Shown here: in pieces, positions 57,035-64,000 of the stretch
Numbering within the stretch: the first letter of the stretch is position 1
How the letters are laid out: each line of letters opens with the position of its first letter
Translations under genes and position numbers: made by a program
Source of the DNA: Nocardioides sp. SR21
GTDB lineage: Bacteria > Actinomycetota > Actinomycetes > Propionibacteriales > Nocardioidaceae
NCBI RefSeq assembly: GCF_022761125.1
Contig: NZ_JAKWJR010000012.1
Location: forward strand, 62,001 to 126,000
DNA: 64,000 nt
Direction: 5' to 3'
The notes under the pieces: model-generated
Told to the model about the DNA's origin: nothing
What the model saw: the letters and a program-made list of their open reading frames with translations, nothing else
The model's database searches: none

Positions 57035-57798
57035 CCCACCAGTCTGGCCCGAATCGCTCCGATCAGCTGGTCGTCCAGACCGAGCCCGTCGCGCAGGTAG
57101 CCGTCGATCGAGCCGTACAGCTCGTCGACCGCGACGTACGCCGCCTGGAGGAACGACTCGTCCACGACCATCGTGGGCTCGTACACCGCGACCTTGTCGG
57201 CGCCGAGGTGCTCGCCGATCAGCGCGAGGTACTTCTCGCGGGTGGCGGAGGAGACCTGGTTGGTCAGCAGGTAGTCCTCGAGGATCGTTGCGCGGTCGAC
57301 GCCGGCGATCTCCAGCAGCAGCACGGCCGCCCAGCCGGTGCGGTCCTTGCCCGCGGTGCAGTGGAACAGCTGGGGGAGCGGCTCGGTCGCGAGGTCGGTC
57401 AGCAGCTCGCGGTACGACGCACGAGCCTTCGGTGACCGGACGAACGCGTCGTACACCTCTCGCATCACCCGGTTGGCCGCGTCGGCGTCCGCCAGTCCGG
57501 AGACCATCTCGGTCGGGATCCCGGTGACCTCGACGTGGTGCCAGGTCGCGCCGGGCACGGCGACGTCCGGGTGGGCGTCGACCTCCATCTGCCCGCGCAG
57601 GTCGTGGATGTGGGTGATGCCGAGATCCGCCAGCGATCCCGCGTCGGCGTCGGTGAGCTGCAGCTCGTTGGAGCGGTAGTAGACGCCGCGGCGAACGTGC
57701 CCGCCGTCCCGGGTCGGGTAGCCGGCCCCGGTGCCGGCCACGTCGCGGAAGTTGTCTGCGGAGGCGAGCCGGAGGAGCTCGGCGGGCGCATCGGTCAC
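57031..57798 (-). CDS. Tyrosine-protein phosphatase (PtpB-like)
   Basis: 255 aa. The P-loop HCTAGKDRTGWAAVLLL (~145-161) has Cys and Arg of the CX5R motif with the Lys-Asp insertion typical of MptpB-type dual-specificity/lipid phosphatases. The N-terminal DNFRDVAGTGAGYPTRDGGH and later THIHDLRGQME are the usual signatures. No signal peptide; it may act on phosphotyrosine or phosphoinositides inside the cell. GTG 57798 is leaderless (TATCCT, 6 nt). Co-transcribed with the GT39 gene. Confidence 0.9.
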   Translation of the reverse strand: MTDAPAELLRLASADNFRDVAGTGAGYPTRDGGHVRRGVYYRSNELQLTDADAGSLADLGITHIHDLRGQMEVDAHPDVAVPGATWHHVEVTGIPTEMVSGLADADAANRVMREVYDAFVRSPKARASYRELLTDLATEPLPQLFHCTAGKDRTGWAAVLLLEIAGVDRATILEDYLLTNQVSSATREKYLALIGEHLGADKVAVYEPTMVVDESFLQAAYVAVDELYGSIDGYLRDGLGLDDQLIGAIRARLVG

Positions 57799-57804
57799 GC
57801 CCGC

Positions 57805-57810
57805 AGGATA
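57805..57810 (-). promoter_or_regulatory. -10 element of phosphatase-GT39 operon
   Basis: TATCCT on the minus strand, 6 nt before GTG 57798; leaderless pattern. Confidence 0.6.
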
Positions 57811-57818
57811 GGGGGCAG

Positions 57819-58382
57819 TCAGCGGAGGGGCACGAACCGGTAGTACCCGTGCCGGCTCACGACCGGCCGGTCGTCCGACTGTTCGACCAGCAGCATCTCG
57901 CCGTTCACCGGGATCACCATCCGGCCGTCCGGGGCGAGCTGGTCGACCAGGGTGGCCGGCAGCCCCGTCGCCTGGGCCGAGACCAGGATCCGGTCGTACG
58001 GCGCGTGCGCGTGGTCGCCGTACGTCTCCGGCGTCGCCTGGTCGATGCGAGCCTGCGGCCAGTCGCCGCGCGCGAGGTTGGCGCGGCCGAAGGTGACGAG
58101 CTCGGGCTCGAGCTCGACGCCCCGGATCTCGCCGGTGCTCCCGACGAGGTGCGCGAGGAGTGCGGTGGTCCAGCCGGAGCCGGACCCGACGTCGAGCACC
58201 CGCTGGCCGGGCCGGACGTCGAGCAGGCGCAGCATGTTCTCGACCGTGCGCGGCTGGGAGTTGGTCTGCCGGTGCCCGATGTCGATCGGGCCGTCGTACG
58301 CCGCCCGCCCGCGCGCGTGCTCCGGCAGGAACCACTCACGTGGCGCCGCCACGAATGCGTCCGACACCCGGTCGTCGGCCAT
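57819..58382 (-). CDS. Protein-L-isoaspartate O-methyltransferase-like protein
   Basis: 187 aa, somewhat shorter than Pcm (~210). AFVAAPREWFLPEHARGRAAY and GHRQTNSQPRTVENMLRLL match PCMT family elements (substrate-recognition region), and VLDVGSGSGWTTALLAHLVG (~63-82) is the SAM site. It would methylate isoaspartyl residues to repair damaged proteins. ATG 58382 is leaderless with TAGACT 6 nt upstream, sharing its TA with the opposite promoter. Confidence 0.88.
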   Translation of the reverse strand: MADDRVSDAFVAAPREWFLPEHARGRAAYDGPIDIGHRQTNSQPRTVENMLRLLDVRPGQRVLDVGSGSGWTTALLAHLVGSTGEIRGVELEPELVTFGRANLARGDWPQARIDQATPETYGDHAHAPYDRILVSAQATGLPATLVDQLAPDGRMVIPVNGEMLLVEQSDDRPVVSRHGYYRFVPLR

Positions 58383-58388
58383 CGTTCG

Positions 58389-58398
58389 AGTCTAGGAT
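58389..58398. promoter_or_regulatory. Overlapping divergent leaderless promoters
   Basis: AGTCTAGGAT. TAGACT on the minus strand (58394-58389) is 6 nt before the PCMT ATG; TAGGAT on the plus strand (58393-58398) is 7 nt before GTG 58406. Both use the same central TA, as at 10317-10326. Confidence 0.75.
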
Positions 58399-58405
58399 CT
58401 GCGCC

Positions 58406-58774
58406 GTGATCAAGCTGGAGCTGCTTCTCGGGATCGTGACGTTCGCCCTCTGGGTGTTCTGCCTCGTCGACGCCATCGGCTCGCCGTCGGACCGCGTCCG
58501 CAACCTGCCCAAGGTGGCCTGGGTCATCCTGATCCTGCTGTTCCCGCTGGTCGGCTCGATCGCCTGGCTGGTCGCCGGCCGCCCCGACGGCGGTCGCCGC
58601 CGCTCCCGCCACGAGCGCTCCCAGCCGAGCTTCCCCGAGTACGACCGCCCCGGCCGCGCCGCCGCCGTCGACCCCGAGAAGGACGCCGAGTTCCTCCGCC
58701 AGGTCCGCGAGCGCGCCGAGGCCCAGCGCAAGGCCTACGAGGCCCAGAAGAAGCGCGACGCCGAGGAGAGCTGA
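58406..58774 (+). CDS. PLDc_N domain membrane protein
   Basis: 122 aa. Two membrane segments (~5-24 and ~37-57), the second with WVILILLFPLVGSIAWLVAG, the phospholipase-D-nuclease N-terminal (PLDc_N) signature also found in immunity and ABC-associated small proteins. The C-terminal ~60 residues are a charged coiled-coil tail (VRERAEAQRKAYEAQKK). No enzyme domain. Function unknown. Leaderless GTG start. Confidence 0.85.
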   Translation: MIKLELLLGIVTFALWVFCLVDAIGSPSDRVRNLPKVAWVILILLFPLVGSIAWLVAGRPDGGRRRSRHERSQPSFPEYDRPGRAAAVDPEKDAEFLRQVRERAEAQRKAYEAQKKRDAEES

Positions 58775-59102
58775 CGCTGCTTCCCGGTTTGGGGTGGTGG
58801 GGTTTTCGGTGGTTGAGGTGCGAGCGCTAGCGAGCCTCGTATCCAGCTGACTCTCGGTTGCCTGCGGGTTGCTTCTGGTTGCGACCGACAGGGCTTTTAC
58901 GCGGGTAGGGCGGGTTCGGGCTGGCGCTGCTTCCCGGCTTTCCGGCGGTGGGAGTCGGTGGTTGGGGTGCGAGGGCTAGCGAGCTCCTTATCCAGCTGAC
59001 TCTCGGTCGCTGCGGGTTGCTGGTGGTTGCGACCGACAGGGCTTTGACGCGGGTAGGGCGGGTTCGGGCTGGCGCTGCTTCCCGGCTTTCCGGCGGTGGG
59101 CC
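58775..59102. repeat. Two and a fraction tandem ~150-bp repeats
   Basis: Units at 58775-58924 (150 bp), 58925-59072 (148 bp) and a partial third at 59073-59102. Shared landmarks are CGCTGCTTCCCGG, GGTGGTTG(A/G)GGTGCGAG(C/G)G, TATCCAGCTGACTCTCGGT, GGTTGCGACCGACAGGGCTTT and GCGGGTAGGGCGGGTTCGGG. Each contains a REP-like part (58808-58842). The 438-bp gap 58775-59212 has no gene; after 59103 it becomes AT-richer and leads into the HNH gene. Confidence 0.9.
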
Positions 59103-59212
59103 TCGAAACGACCACCGAAATCCTCCGAACTATTTCTCGAAAGTGTCCACATCCCGGTCAAAACAAGGGATTCCGGGGCCTCACTGTCGGTGGTCCCTGC
59201 TTGGGTTGAACC

Positions 59213-60253
59213 ATGACGACGACCAGCACTCTCACTCGTGAGCAGGTGCTGAAGGTCGCCCGCCAACGCCAAGCCGCCGCCGTGAAGGCCGAGATCGACA
59301 AGCTGCACCTCGCGGTCGAGTGGGCGGCACTGAACCCCGGCGACGTCGTGGACCAGACCCGGTCCTGGGAGGAGCGGGACCTCGAGGTCGCCGGCGACGG
59401 GGCGCCGACGGTGGCGGAGTTCTCGATCGCGGAGTTCGCGCTCGCGGTCGGGATGAACACCGACGCCGGCCGGGTGTTCATCGGCGATGCCGTCGAGCTG
59501 GCGCACCGGCTCCCGCGCACCTGGGCACGCGTCGGTGCGGGCGAGGTCGCGGTCTGGAAGGCCCGGAAGGTCGCCCAGCAGACCAAGGCGCTGCCGGTCG
59601 ATGCGGCGGCGTTCGTGGACCGCGCGCTCGCGCCGGTGCTGCACACGTGCACGTTCGCCCAGATCGAGCGGACCGTCGAAGCAGCCCGTGCCGAGTTCGA
59701 CCCCCAAGCTGCCGAACAACGCCGCCAAGCCGACGCCGAGCACCGGCACCTCACGTTCTACTGGCGCCAGGTCACCTCGACCGGACAGGTCCCCGTCGCC
59801 GGGATCATGGACCTCGCCGACGCCGTCGCGTTGGACGACAACCTGAAGGCGAAGGCCGCCACCCTCGACCCCGCCCTCCCGATCGACGTCCGCCGCTCGA
59901 TCGCCGCGGGGATGCTCGGCGGCGCGGGTGAGCGTGAGGTGGTGATCTACACCCACGTCCAGGCCGACTCCCGGATGGTCGAGGTGGAGAACACCCGCAC
60001 CGTCGTGCTGACCTTCCCGCGGTGTGTGTTCCCCGGCTGCAGCCGCAGGTCACGCTCCGCGGACAACGACCACATCACCGAGTTCCCCCTCGGCCGCACC
60101 AACACCCGGAACCTCGCGCCGCTGTGTCGCCACCACCACCGGGTGAAGACCTTCACCGCCTGGACCTACCACCGCACCGGCCCCAGGACGTTCACCTGGA
60201 CCAGCCCGACCGGCTGCAGCTACCACGTCCGCGTCGACCGACATATCCGCTGA
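59213..60253 (+). CDS. DUF222 (13E12-type) HNH endonuclease-like protein
   Basis: 346 aa. The DUF222 N-terminal ~230 residues are mostly helical (LTREQVLKVARQRQ, VARAEL-type repeats around VEAARAEFDPQAAEQRRQ). The C-terminal HNH nuclease is CVFPGCSRRSRSADNDHITE then TNTRNLAPLCRHHHRVKT (~270-310), with zinc Cys residues and the DH...N...H metal site. Multicopy in actinobacteria and possibly mobile. The upstream 110 bp is AT-richer than the neighbourhood; TTGGGT 6 nt before the ATG is a weak -10. Biological role is not established. A terminator follows. Confidence 0.87.
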   Translation: MTTTSTLTREQVLKVARQRQAAAVKAEIDKLHLAVEWAALNPGDVVDQTRSWEERDLEVAGDGAPTVAEFSIAEFALAVGMNTDAGRVFIGDAVELAHRLPRTWARVGAGEVAVWKARKVAQQTKALPVDAAAFVDRALAPVLHTCTFAQIERTVEAARAEFDPQAAEQRRQADAEHRHLTFYWRQVTSTGQVPVAGIMDLADAVALDDNLKAKAATLDPALPIDVRRSIAAGMLGGAGEREVVIYTHVQADSRMVEVENTRTVVLTFPRCVFPGCSRRSRSADNDHITEFPLGRTNTRNLAPLCRHHHRVKTFTAWTYHRTGPRTFTWTSPTGCSYHVRVDRHIR

Positions 60254-60259
60254 CCCCCA

Positions 60260-60283
60260 CCCCGCCGACCACGGCCGGCGGGG
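60260..60283 (+). terminator. Terminator of HNH gene
   Basis: CCCCGCCG / CGGCGGGG, 8-bp perfect stem with an 8-nt loop, followed by CATTCGTCGTGTTCTT, 6 nt after the stop. Confidence 0.7.
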
Positions 60284-60344
60284 CATTCGTCGTGTTCTTC
60301 CAACGGTGACCACAACGGTCGACCCGCACGGGCCGTCGGACGCC

Positions 60345-61088
60345 TCACCGCCGCGGCGGCAACGGCACGAACATCGAGGTGCGGGCGGCGTACGCCGGAT
60401 ACCCCGGGCGCTGCATCATCGTGCGCTCGAGGAGCCGGGCGCCGGTGACCCAGACGAGCCAGATCGTCATCGCGACCGGCGACACGACCGATAGGAGGCC
60501 GGGCCACCACCCGGAGGCGAGCCCGCCGACGAGCCAGAGGCCCCACCAGACGCAGGCGTCGCCGAAGTAGTTCGGGTGCCGCGACCACGACCAGAGGCCG
60601 GTGTCGAGGACGGGTGGGCGCGGCGACGAGCGCTTGTACGCCGCCAGCTGCGCGTCGGAGACGGTCTCGAAGAGCACGCCGCCGGCCCAGACGGCGCAGC
60701 CCAGCCAGACCACCCAGGTCCAGGCGACCGAGGACAGCGCGGCCGCCTGCAGCGGCAGCGACACCAGCCAGACCGCGGCGCCCTGGACGACGAACACGTT
60801 GCGCGCGGACATCCCGGCGTACCGCGGGTCCTCGCCGTGCCCGCGTGAGCGGGTGAAGATGTGGCCGGAGAGCCGCAGCGCCCAGGCCGCGACCAGCCCG
60901 ACCAGCAGCCACGACGACGCGGAGCCGGACCACACCGCGCAGACGACGGCGACCAGCAGCAGCGCCAGTCCCCAGGCGACGTCGACGACCGAGAGCCGGC
61001 CGACGCGTGCGGAGACCACGGCGGTCGCCGTCATGACGACGACCGCCGCGGCGAGCGACAGCCCGGCTACCTGGAGCCAGTCAGGCAT
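60345..61088 (-). CDS. DUF1295 membrane protein (steroid 5-alpha-reductase-like)
   Basis: 247 aa, six or seven membrane segments. FETVSDAQLAAYK (~143-155) and LWSWSRHPNYFGDACVWWGL (~168-187) are the DUF1295/ICMT-like motifs for binding NADPH and a lipid. Expected to reduce an enone of a membrane lipid or similar. As I recall, a DUF1295 protein (Rv0446c) neighbours sigK in M. tuberculosis too. Its ATG overlaps the rskA stop by 8 bp, so it is the last gene of the sigK operon. Confidence 0.86.
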   Translation of the reverse strand: MPDWLQVAGLSLAAAVVVMTATAVVSARVGRLSVVDVAWGLALLLVAVVCAVWSGSASSWLLVGLVAAWALRLSGHIFTRSRGHGEDPRYAGMSARNVFVVQGAAVWLVSLPLQAAALSSVAWTWVVWLGCAVWAGGVLFETVSDAQLAAYKRSSPRPPVLDTGLWSWSRHPNYFGDACVWWGLWLVGGLASGWWPGLLSVVSPVAMTIWLVWVTGARLLERTMMQRPGYPAYAARTSMFVPLPPRR

Positions 61089-61770
61089 CGAAGGGGAACA
61101 GCGCGACCGGGGCCGTCGTCGGCTCCTTCGACCCGCCGGTCGGCTCGACGGTGATGCCGGCGCCGGTCGCGGCGGTCGCGTCGCCGTCGAGGACGACGGT
61201 CTGGTCGGTGGCGATCGGCATCACGCCGGCCGACACCATGCCCTCACCGGGGACGTCGAACCAGAGCTGGTAGACCTTGCCCTCCGGAGGGGGCGGCATG
61301 TCGTCGGTGACGATCACGGCGCGCCCGAGGGAGTCCGAGCGCGTCATGGTCGCGGTCGCCTCGCCCAGCTCGAGCGTCGTGCTCTGGGCGTCGTCGGCCG
61401 ACAGCACCGACTCGGCGACCGTGGGGTTCTCCTCCCACGGCTGGTGCCACACGGCCAGGCCGGCCCCGAGGAGCACGACGACGGCAGCCGCTGCGGCCAC
61501 GAGCGTGCCGAGCCACCGACGCGGCTGTTGAGGCGCGACCTCGGGCGGCAGCGGACGGACGGTCGAGATCTCGGCGAGCACCCGGCCGCGCAGCGACGTG
61601 GGCGGCTCGACCGCCTCGGTCGCGGCGAGCAGGGCGGCGGTCTCGCGCAGGCTCGCCACCTCGGCGCGGCACTCCGCGCAGGCCGCGAGGTGCCGCTCGA
61701 ACGCGGCGCGCTCGATGTCGTCGAGTGCATCGACGGCGTAGGCGCCGGACAGCGCGTGTACGTCGGTCAT
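61081..61770 (-). CDS. rskA: Anti-sigma-K factor, RskA-type
   Basis: 229 aa. N-terminal anti-sigma domain with the zinc motif HLAACAECRAEV (HxxxCxxC, ~27-38), one membrane segment (~88-110), then an extracytoplasmic RskA domain (KVYQLWFDVPGEGMVSAGVM and TVEPTGGSKEPTT). It holds SigK inactive at the membrane; in mycobacteria regulated proteolysis or redox signals release it. ATGA overlap with sigK. Confidence 0.93.
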   Translation of the reverse strand: MTDVHALSGAYAVDALDDIERAAFERHLAACAECRAEVASLRETAALLAATEAVEPPTSLRGRVLAEISTVRPLPPEVAPQQPRRWLGTLVAAAAAVVVLLGAGLAVWHQPWEENPTVAESVLSADDAQSTTLELGEATATMTRSDSLGRAVIVTDDMPPPPEGKVYQLWFDVPGEGMVSAGVMPIATDQTVVLDGDATAATGAGITVEPTGGSKEPTTAPVALFPFDA

Positions 61771-62369
61771 GAGCCCACCCCCAAGGCGTCGCGCAGCCGG
61801 ATCATCCCATCGCGTATTCGTGTCTTGGCGGTGCCGACCGGTAGGTCCAGCATGGTCGCCACCTCCGTGTGTGTATAGCCGCCGAGGAACGCCAGGCCCA
61901 CGGCCTCGCGCTGCACCTCGGTCAGTGTCGCCAGCGCGCCGCGGACGCGGCGCGCCTCGAGCGAGGCCTCGGCGGCCTCGGCGGTCGAGTCGTGCTCGAC
62001 CGGCTGGTTGTGCTGCTGGTACGACGTGTCGCGGCGGCTCGCCGCCTCCGCGGAGCGGACCCGGTCCACCGCCTTGCGGTGCGTGATCGTGAGCAGCCAC
62101 GAGAGCGCGCTGCCCCGGGCGGGGTCGAAGCGGCCGGCGGTCCGCCAGATCTCCAGGAACGACTCCTGGGCGACCTCCTCGGCCTGCGCCGGGTCCCGTA
62201 CGACGCGGACCGCGAGCCCGAACACCCGGGCCGCGGTCGCGTCGTACAGCTGGGCGAACGCCGCCTCGTCGCCCCGCCCCGACCGCCGGAGCAGCTCGGA
62301 GAGGTCGGGACCGGACGCCCCGTCCTCAGGGGACGGGGCGTCGTCGGCGACAGGACGGATGTGGTTCAT
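61767..62369 (-). CDS. sigK: ECF RNA polymerase sigma factor SigK
   Basis: 200 aa. Region 2 (LLRRSGRGDEAAFAQLYDAT, ARVFGLAVRVVRDPAQAEEV, ESFLEIWRTAGRFDP) and region 4 (LATLTEVQREAVGLAFLGGY, THTEVATMLDLPVGTAKTRI) are complete, with a ~25-residue acidic linker between. It is paired with RskA downstream and the fasciclin gene just 1 nt upstream; mycobacterial SigK drives the fasciclin antigens MPT70/MPT83. Read from the SigK-like promoter at 63069-63096, giving positive autoregulation. Confidence 0.94.
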   Translation of the reverse strand: MNHIRPVADDAPSPEDGASGPDLSELLRRSGRGDEAAFAQLYDATAARVFGLAVRVVRDPAQAEEVAQESFLEIWRTAGRFDPARGSALSWLLTITHRKAVDRVRSAEAASRRDTSYQQHNQPVEHDSTAEAAEASLEARRVRGALATLTEVQREAVGLAFLGGYTHTEVATMLDLPVGTAKTRIRDGMIRLRDALGVGS

Positions 62370-62370
62370 G

Positions 62371-63033
62371 TCAGGGCATCAGGACGGAGTCGATGACGTA
62401 CACCGTCGCATTCTCGGTGGGGATGTTCCCGCACAGGACGCTAGCCCCGGCAGCACCCACCGTGAAGTCCTCGCCCGACCCCTCGATCGTGAGGTCCGTG
62501 CCCTCGAGCGTCTTGTGCGTGCCGGCGAGGTCCTCGGGCGTGAGCTCACCCGGGACGACGTGGTAGGTCAGGATCTTGGTGAGCGTGGCCTTGTCGGCCA
62601 TCACGGACTTCATCGTCTTCGCCGGGATCTCGGCGAACGCGTCGTCGGTCGGCGCGAACACCGTGATGCCGTCGGTGGAGTTCAGCGTGTCCACGAGGCC
62701 GGCCTCGCCGACCGCGGCCACGAGCGTCTTCAACAGCGGGTTCGCGCTGGCGGCGGTGGCGACCGGCTCGGACGCCATGCCGTCGAACGACCCGGCGCCC
62801 TCGGTCGGGATCGCCGAGCAGCCGGCCCCGAAGGTCTCGGCGCCCGCGCCCATCGCGTCGGAGCCCATGTCGGACGGGGACTCGGACGTCATGTCCGAGG
62901 GGGATTGGGAGGTCATGTCGCTTGCGCCCGAGCTGCCTGCGTCGCTGGAGTCGGAGCCGCAGGCGGCCAGGCCCATGGTCGCGGCGAGCGCGAGGGCTGC
63001 GAGGCCGCTGGTACGGCGGATGCTGCGGTTCAT
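62371..63033 (-). CDS. Fasciclin-domain lipoprotein (MPT83-like)
   Basis: 220 aa. The signal peptide ends in a lipobox (GLAACGSDSS, Cys25), then a Ser/Asp/Met-rich linker with repeated SPSDMTSE units (~38-62). The fasciclin fold (~85-220) has NPLLKTLVAAVGEAGLVDTL, ITVFAPTDDAFAEIP and LTYHVVPGELTPED. Adhesion-type surface lipoprotein; in mycobacteria MPT83 is a major SigK target. It leads the sigK operon; the promoter upstream fits SigK. Confidence 0.93.
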   Translation of the reverse strand: MNRSIRRTSGLAALALAATMGLAACGSDSSDAGSSGASDMTSQSPSDMTSESPSDMGSDAMGAGAETFGAGCSAIPTEGAGSFDGMASEPVATAASANPLLKTLVAAVGEAGLVDTLNSTDGITVFAPTDDAFAEIPAKTMKSVMADKATLTKILTYHVVPGELTPEDLAGTHKTLEGTDLTIEGSGEDFTVGAAGASVLCGNIPTENATVYVIDSVLMP

Positions 63034-63068
63034 GGTCGAGCCTTCCGGTTGTGGTCTGGTCGTCGGTG

Positions 63069-63096
63069 ATTCGGCGCCACCGGTCGTCCGGATTGG
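63069..63096 (-). promoter_or_regulatory. SigK-type promoter of fasciclin-sigK-rskA operon
   Basis: On the minus strand CCAATCC (63096-63090), 15 nt, then CCGAAT (63074-63069). This closely resembles the mycobacterial SigK consensus as I recall it (CCATCC, 16-17 nt, CCGAAT). The leader to ATG 63033 would be about 28 nt with GGAAGG as a possible ribosome site. Confidence 0.75.
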
Positions 63097-63098
63097 TC

Positions 63099-64000
63099 TC
63101 AGTCCACGTTCACCACGATCTCCTGGACCCCGCTGGAGCCCTCGGGGAACGGCGTCGCCCGGACCGCGGTCTGCACGTCGCCCTCACCGTCCACCGTGCG
63201 GACGGCGAGCGTGTGCTGCCCGGGCTCCGCGGTCCACGGCAGGTACCACTGCCGCCAGTAGTCCGCGCCCGCGGACGGGCCGAGCCGGGCCGGTTGCCAC
63301 GCACCGCCGTCGACCCGCACCTCGACCTTCGCCACGCCCATCTGGTGCTGGGCCCAGGCCACGCCGCCGATCACGGTGCGCCCGGCCGCGACGGTCGCCA
63401 GCGGCTTCGGGGTGTCGATCCGGCTGGCGATCTTGATGGGTGCGTCGGTGGCCCAGTCCCGCTCGGTCCAGTACGCGTCCTGCTCGGCGTACGTCGTCAG
63501 CGTCATCCGGGTGATCCACTTGCAGGCACTCACGAAGCCGTACAGCCCGGGCACCACCATCCGCGCGGGGAAGCCGTGCTCCCGCGGCAGGGAGCGCCCG
63601 TTCATGCCCAGCGCGATCATCGCGTCCCGGCCGTCGGTGGCGACGTCGAGCGGGGTGCTGATGGTCATCCCGTCGACGTCGGTGCTGAGGATCTGGTCGG
63701 CCGACGTGCGGTCGATCCCGGCCAGGTCGAGCAGGTCGGTGAGCCGCACGCCCAGCCAGCGCGCGGCACCGATGTACCGGCCGCCGACCTCGTTCGAGAC
63801 GCACGTCAGCGTGATGTCCCGCTCGACCAGCGGCATCGCGAGCAGGTCGTCGAGCGTGAAGGTCACCTCCCGCTCGACGTCGCCGTCGATGGTGAGGCTC
63901 CACCCGTCGGCGTCGACGATCGGCAGCGCGAGCCGGGTGTCCACCCGGTAGAAGTCGGCGGTCGGGGTGCGGAAGCTGCTGATGCCGGGCACCCGCTCGT
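63099..64000 (-). CDS. Molybdopterin-dependent oxidoreductase (sulfite-oxidase fold), partial
   Basis: Only the C-terminal ~300 residues are in the window; the reading frame is open to the right edge and the N-terminus (usually membrane segments in this group) lies outside. The Mo-pterin domain has FYRVDTRLALPIVD, the Mo-ligand Cys in ITLTCVSNEVGG, and REHGFPARMVVPGLYGFVSACKW; an Ig-like dimerisation domain follows (GVAWAQHQMGVAKVEVRVDG). Could act on sulfite or oxidised methionines. It reads into the fasciclin-sigK operon and may be part of the SigK regulon; fusion to that operon is an inference. Confidence 0.88.
   Translation of the reverse strand, partial: ERVPGISSFRTPTADFYRVDTRLALPIVDADGWSLTIDGDVEREVTFTLDDLLAMPLVERDITLTCVSNEVGGRYIGAARWLGVRLTDLLDLAGIDRTSADQILSTDVDGMTISTPLDVATDGRDAMIALGMNGRSLPREHGFPARMVVPGLYGFVSACKWITRMTLTTYAEQDAYWTERDWATDAPIKIASRIDTPKPLATVAAGRTVIGGVAWAQHQMGVAKVEVRVDGGAWQPARLGPSAGADYWRQWYLPWTAEPGQHTLAVRTVDGEGDVQTAVRATPFPEGSSGVQEIVVNVD

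Noticed and set aside
59213..60253. Restriction-modification or anti-phage system built on the HNH gene
   Set aside because: No methyltransferase or other defence gene is adjacent; DUF222-HNH proteins are common, multicopy and of unknown role.
1..64000. tRNA, rRNA, riboswitch or prophage features
   Set aside because: No cloverleaf with CCA-type ends, rRNA-like segment, known riboswitch core, integrase or phage structural gene was recognised.

Overview
The window is about 72% GC. It comes from an actinobacterium, most likely Nocardioides or a close relative. The reasons are the codon bias, the many GTG starts, the leaderless promoters (TANNNT 6-8 nt before the start codon), the mycothiol-type DinB-fold proteins (TIGR03084/TIGR03086), a consensus actinobacterial LexA box, a SigK/RskA locus and a DUF222-HNH endonuclease. 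I see no rRNA, tRNA, CRISPR array, prophage or insertion sequence. The window looks like ordinary chromosome with several well-defined functional islands. The last gene runs off the right edge, and the repeat at base 1 may be cut by the left edge.

Layout. 1-177: tandem GC-rich repeat. 178-1182: short LuxR-type regulator. 1251-2788: ECF sigma factor with a SnoaL-like tail, plus a TIGR03086 protein. 2833-7455: a lipid locus (glpD and TetR on the minus strand, facing an AGPS-like flavoenzyme and a diacylglycerol kinase). As I recall, M. tuberculosis Rv2249c-Rv2252 has the same order. 7558-9613: pirin and a GH1 glycosidase. 9656-17054: a surface-polysaccharide or glycoconjugate island (sulfotransferase, membrane-anchored methyltransferase, three GT2-type glycosyltransferases of which two are paralogues, UDP-sugar dehydrogenase). 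17065-20608: PatB-type aminotransferase, CapA-like lipoprotein, M28 peptidase lipoprotein. 20786-23252: polar amino-acid ABC importer. 23268-23473: three 73-bp tandem hairpin repeats running into a PD-(D/E)XK-like gene. 24500-31644: racemase, amidotransferase, EthA-like monooxygenase, CsbD, DEAD-box helicase, CPBP protease, SDR, PPOX-like protein. 31641-36011: MerR regulator facing a FadA/FadB beta-oxidation pair. 36030-42525: two-domain ABM-like protein, phosphatase, prolyl-aminopeptidase-like hydrolase, then a PadR-ABC-FtsX exporter operon.

42576-51921 is a tight nine-gene catabolic operon: TetR, TIGR03084, AtuA-like, two acyl-CoA dehydrogenases, SRPBCC, and the beta and biotin-bearing alpha subunits of an acyl-CoA carboxylase. 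It resembles acyclic terpene or branched acyl-CoA degradation. 51941-54560: SOS-controlled dinB between two AhpD/CMD-like paralogues, one of which lacks the CxxC. 54570-58774: BrkB, GT39, tyrosine phosphatase, PCMT-like, PLDc_N proteins. 58775-60253: 150-bp tandem repeats followed by a DUF222-HNH gene. 60345-64000: SigK locus (DUF1295, RskA, SigK, fasciclin lipoprotein, molybdopterin oxidoreductase) with a SigK-like autoregulatory promoter.

Most worth a second look: REP-like palindromic elements that appear to have been absorbed in frame into both carboxylase subunits; the tandem hairpin arrays; the sulfotransferase/glycosyltransferase island; the dinB neighbourhood with an active-site-less paralogue; and a consistent leaderless-promoter pattern in which divergent genes share one TA step between opposed -10 elements and stop codons double as -10 elements.
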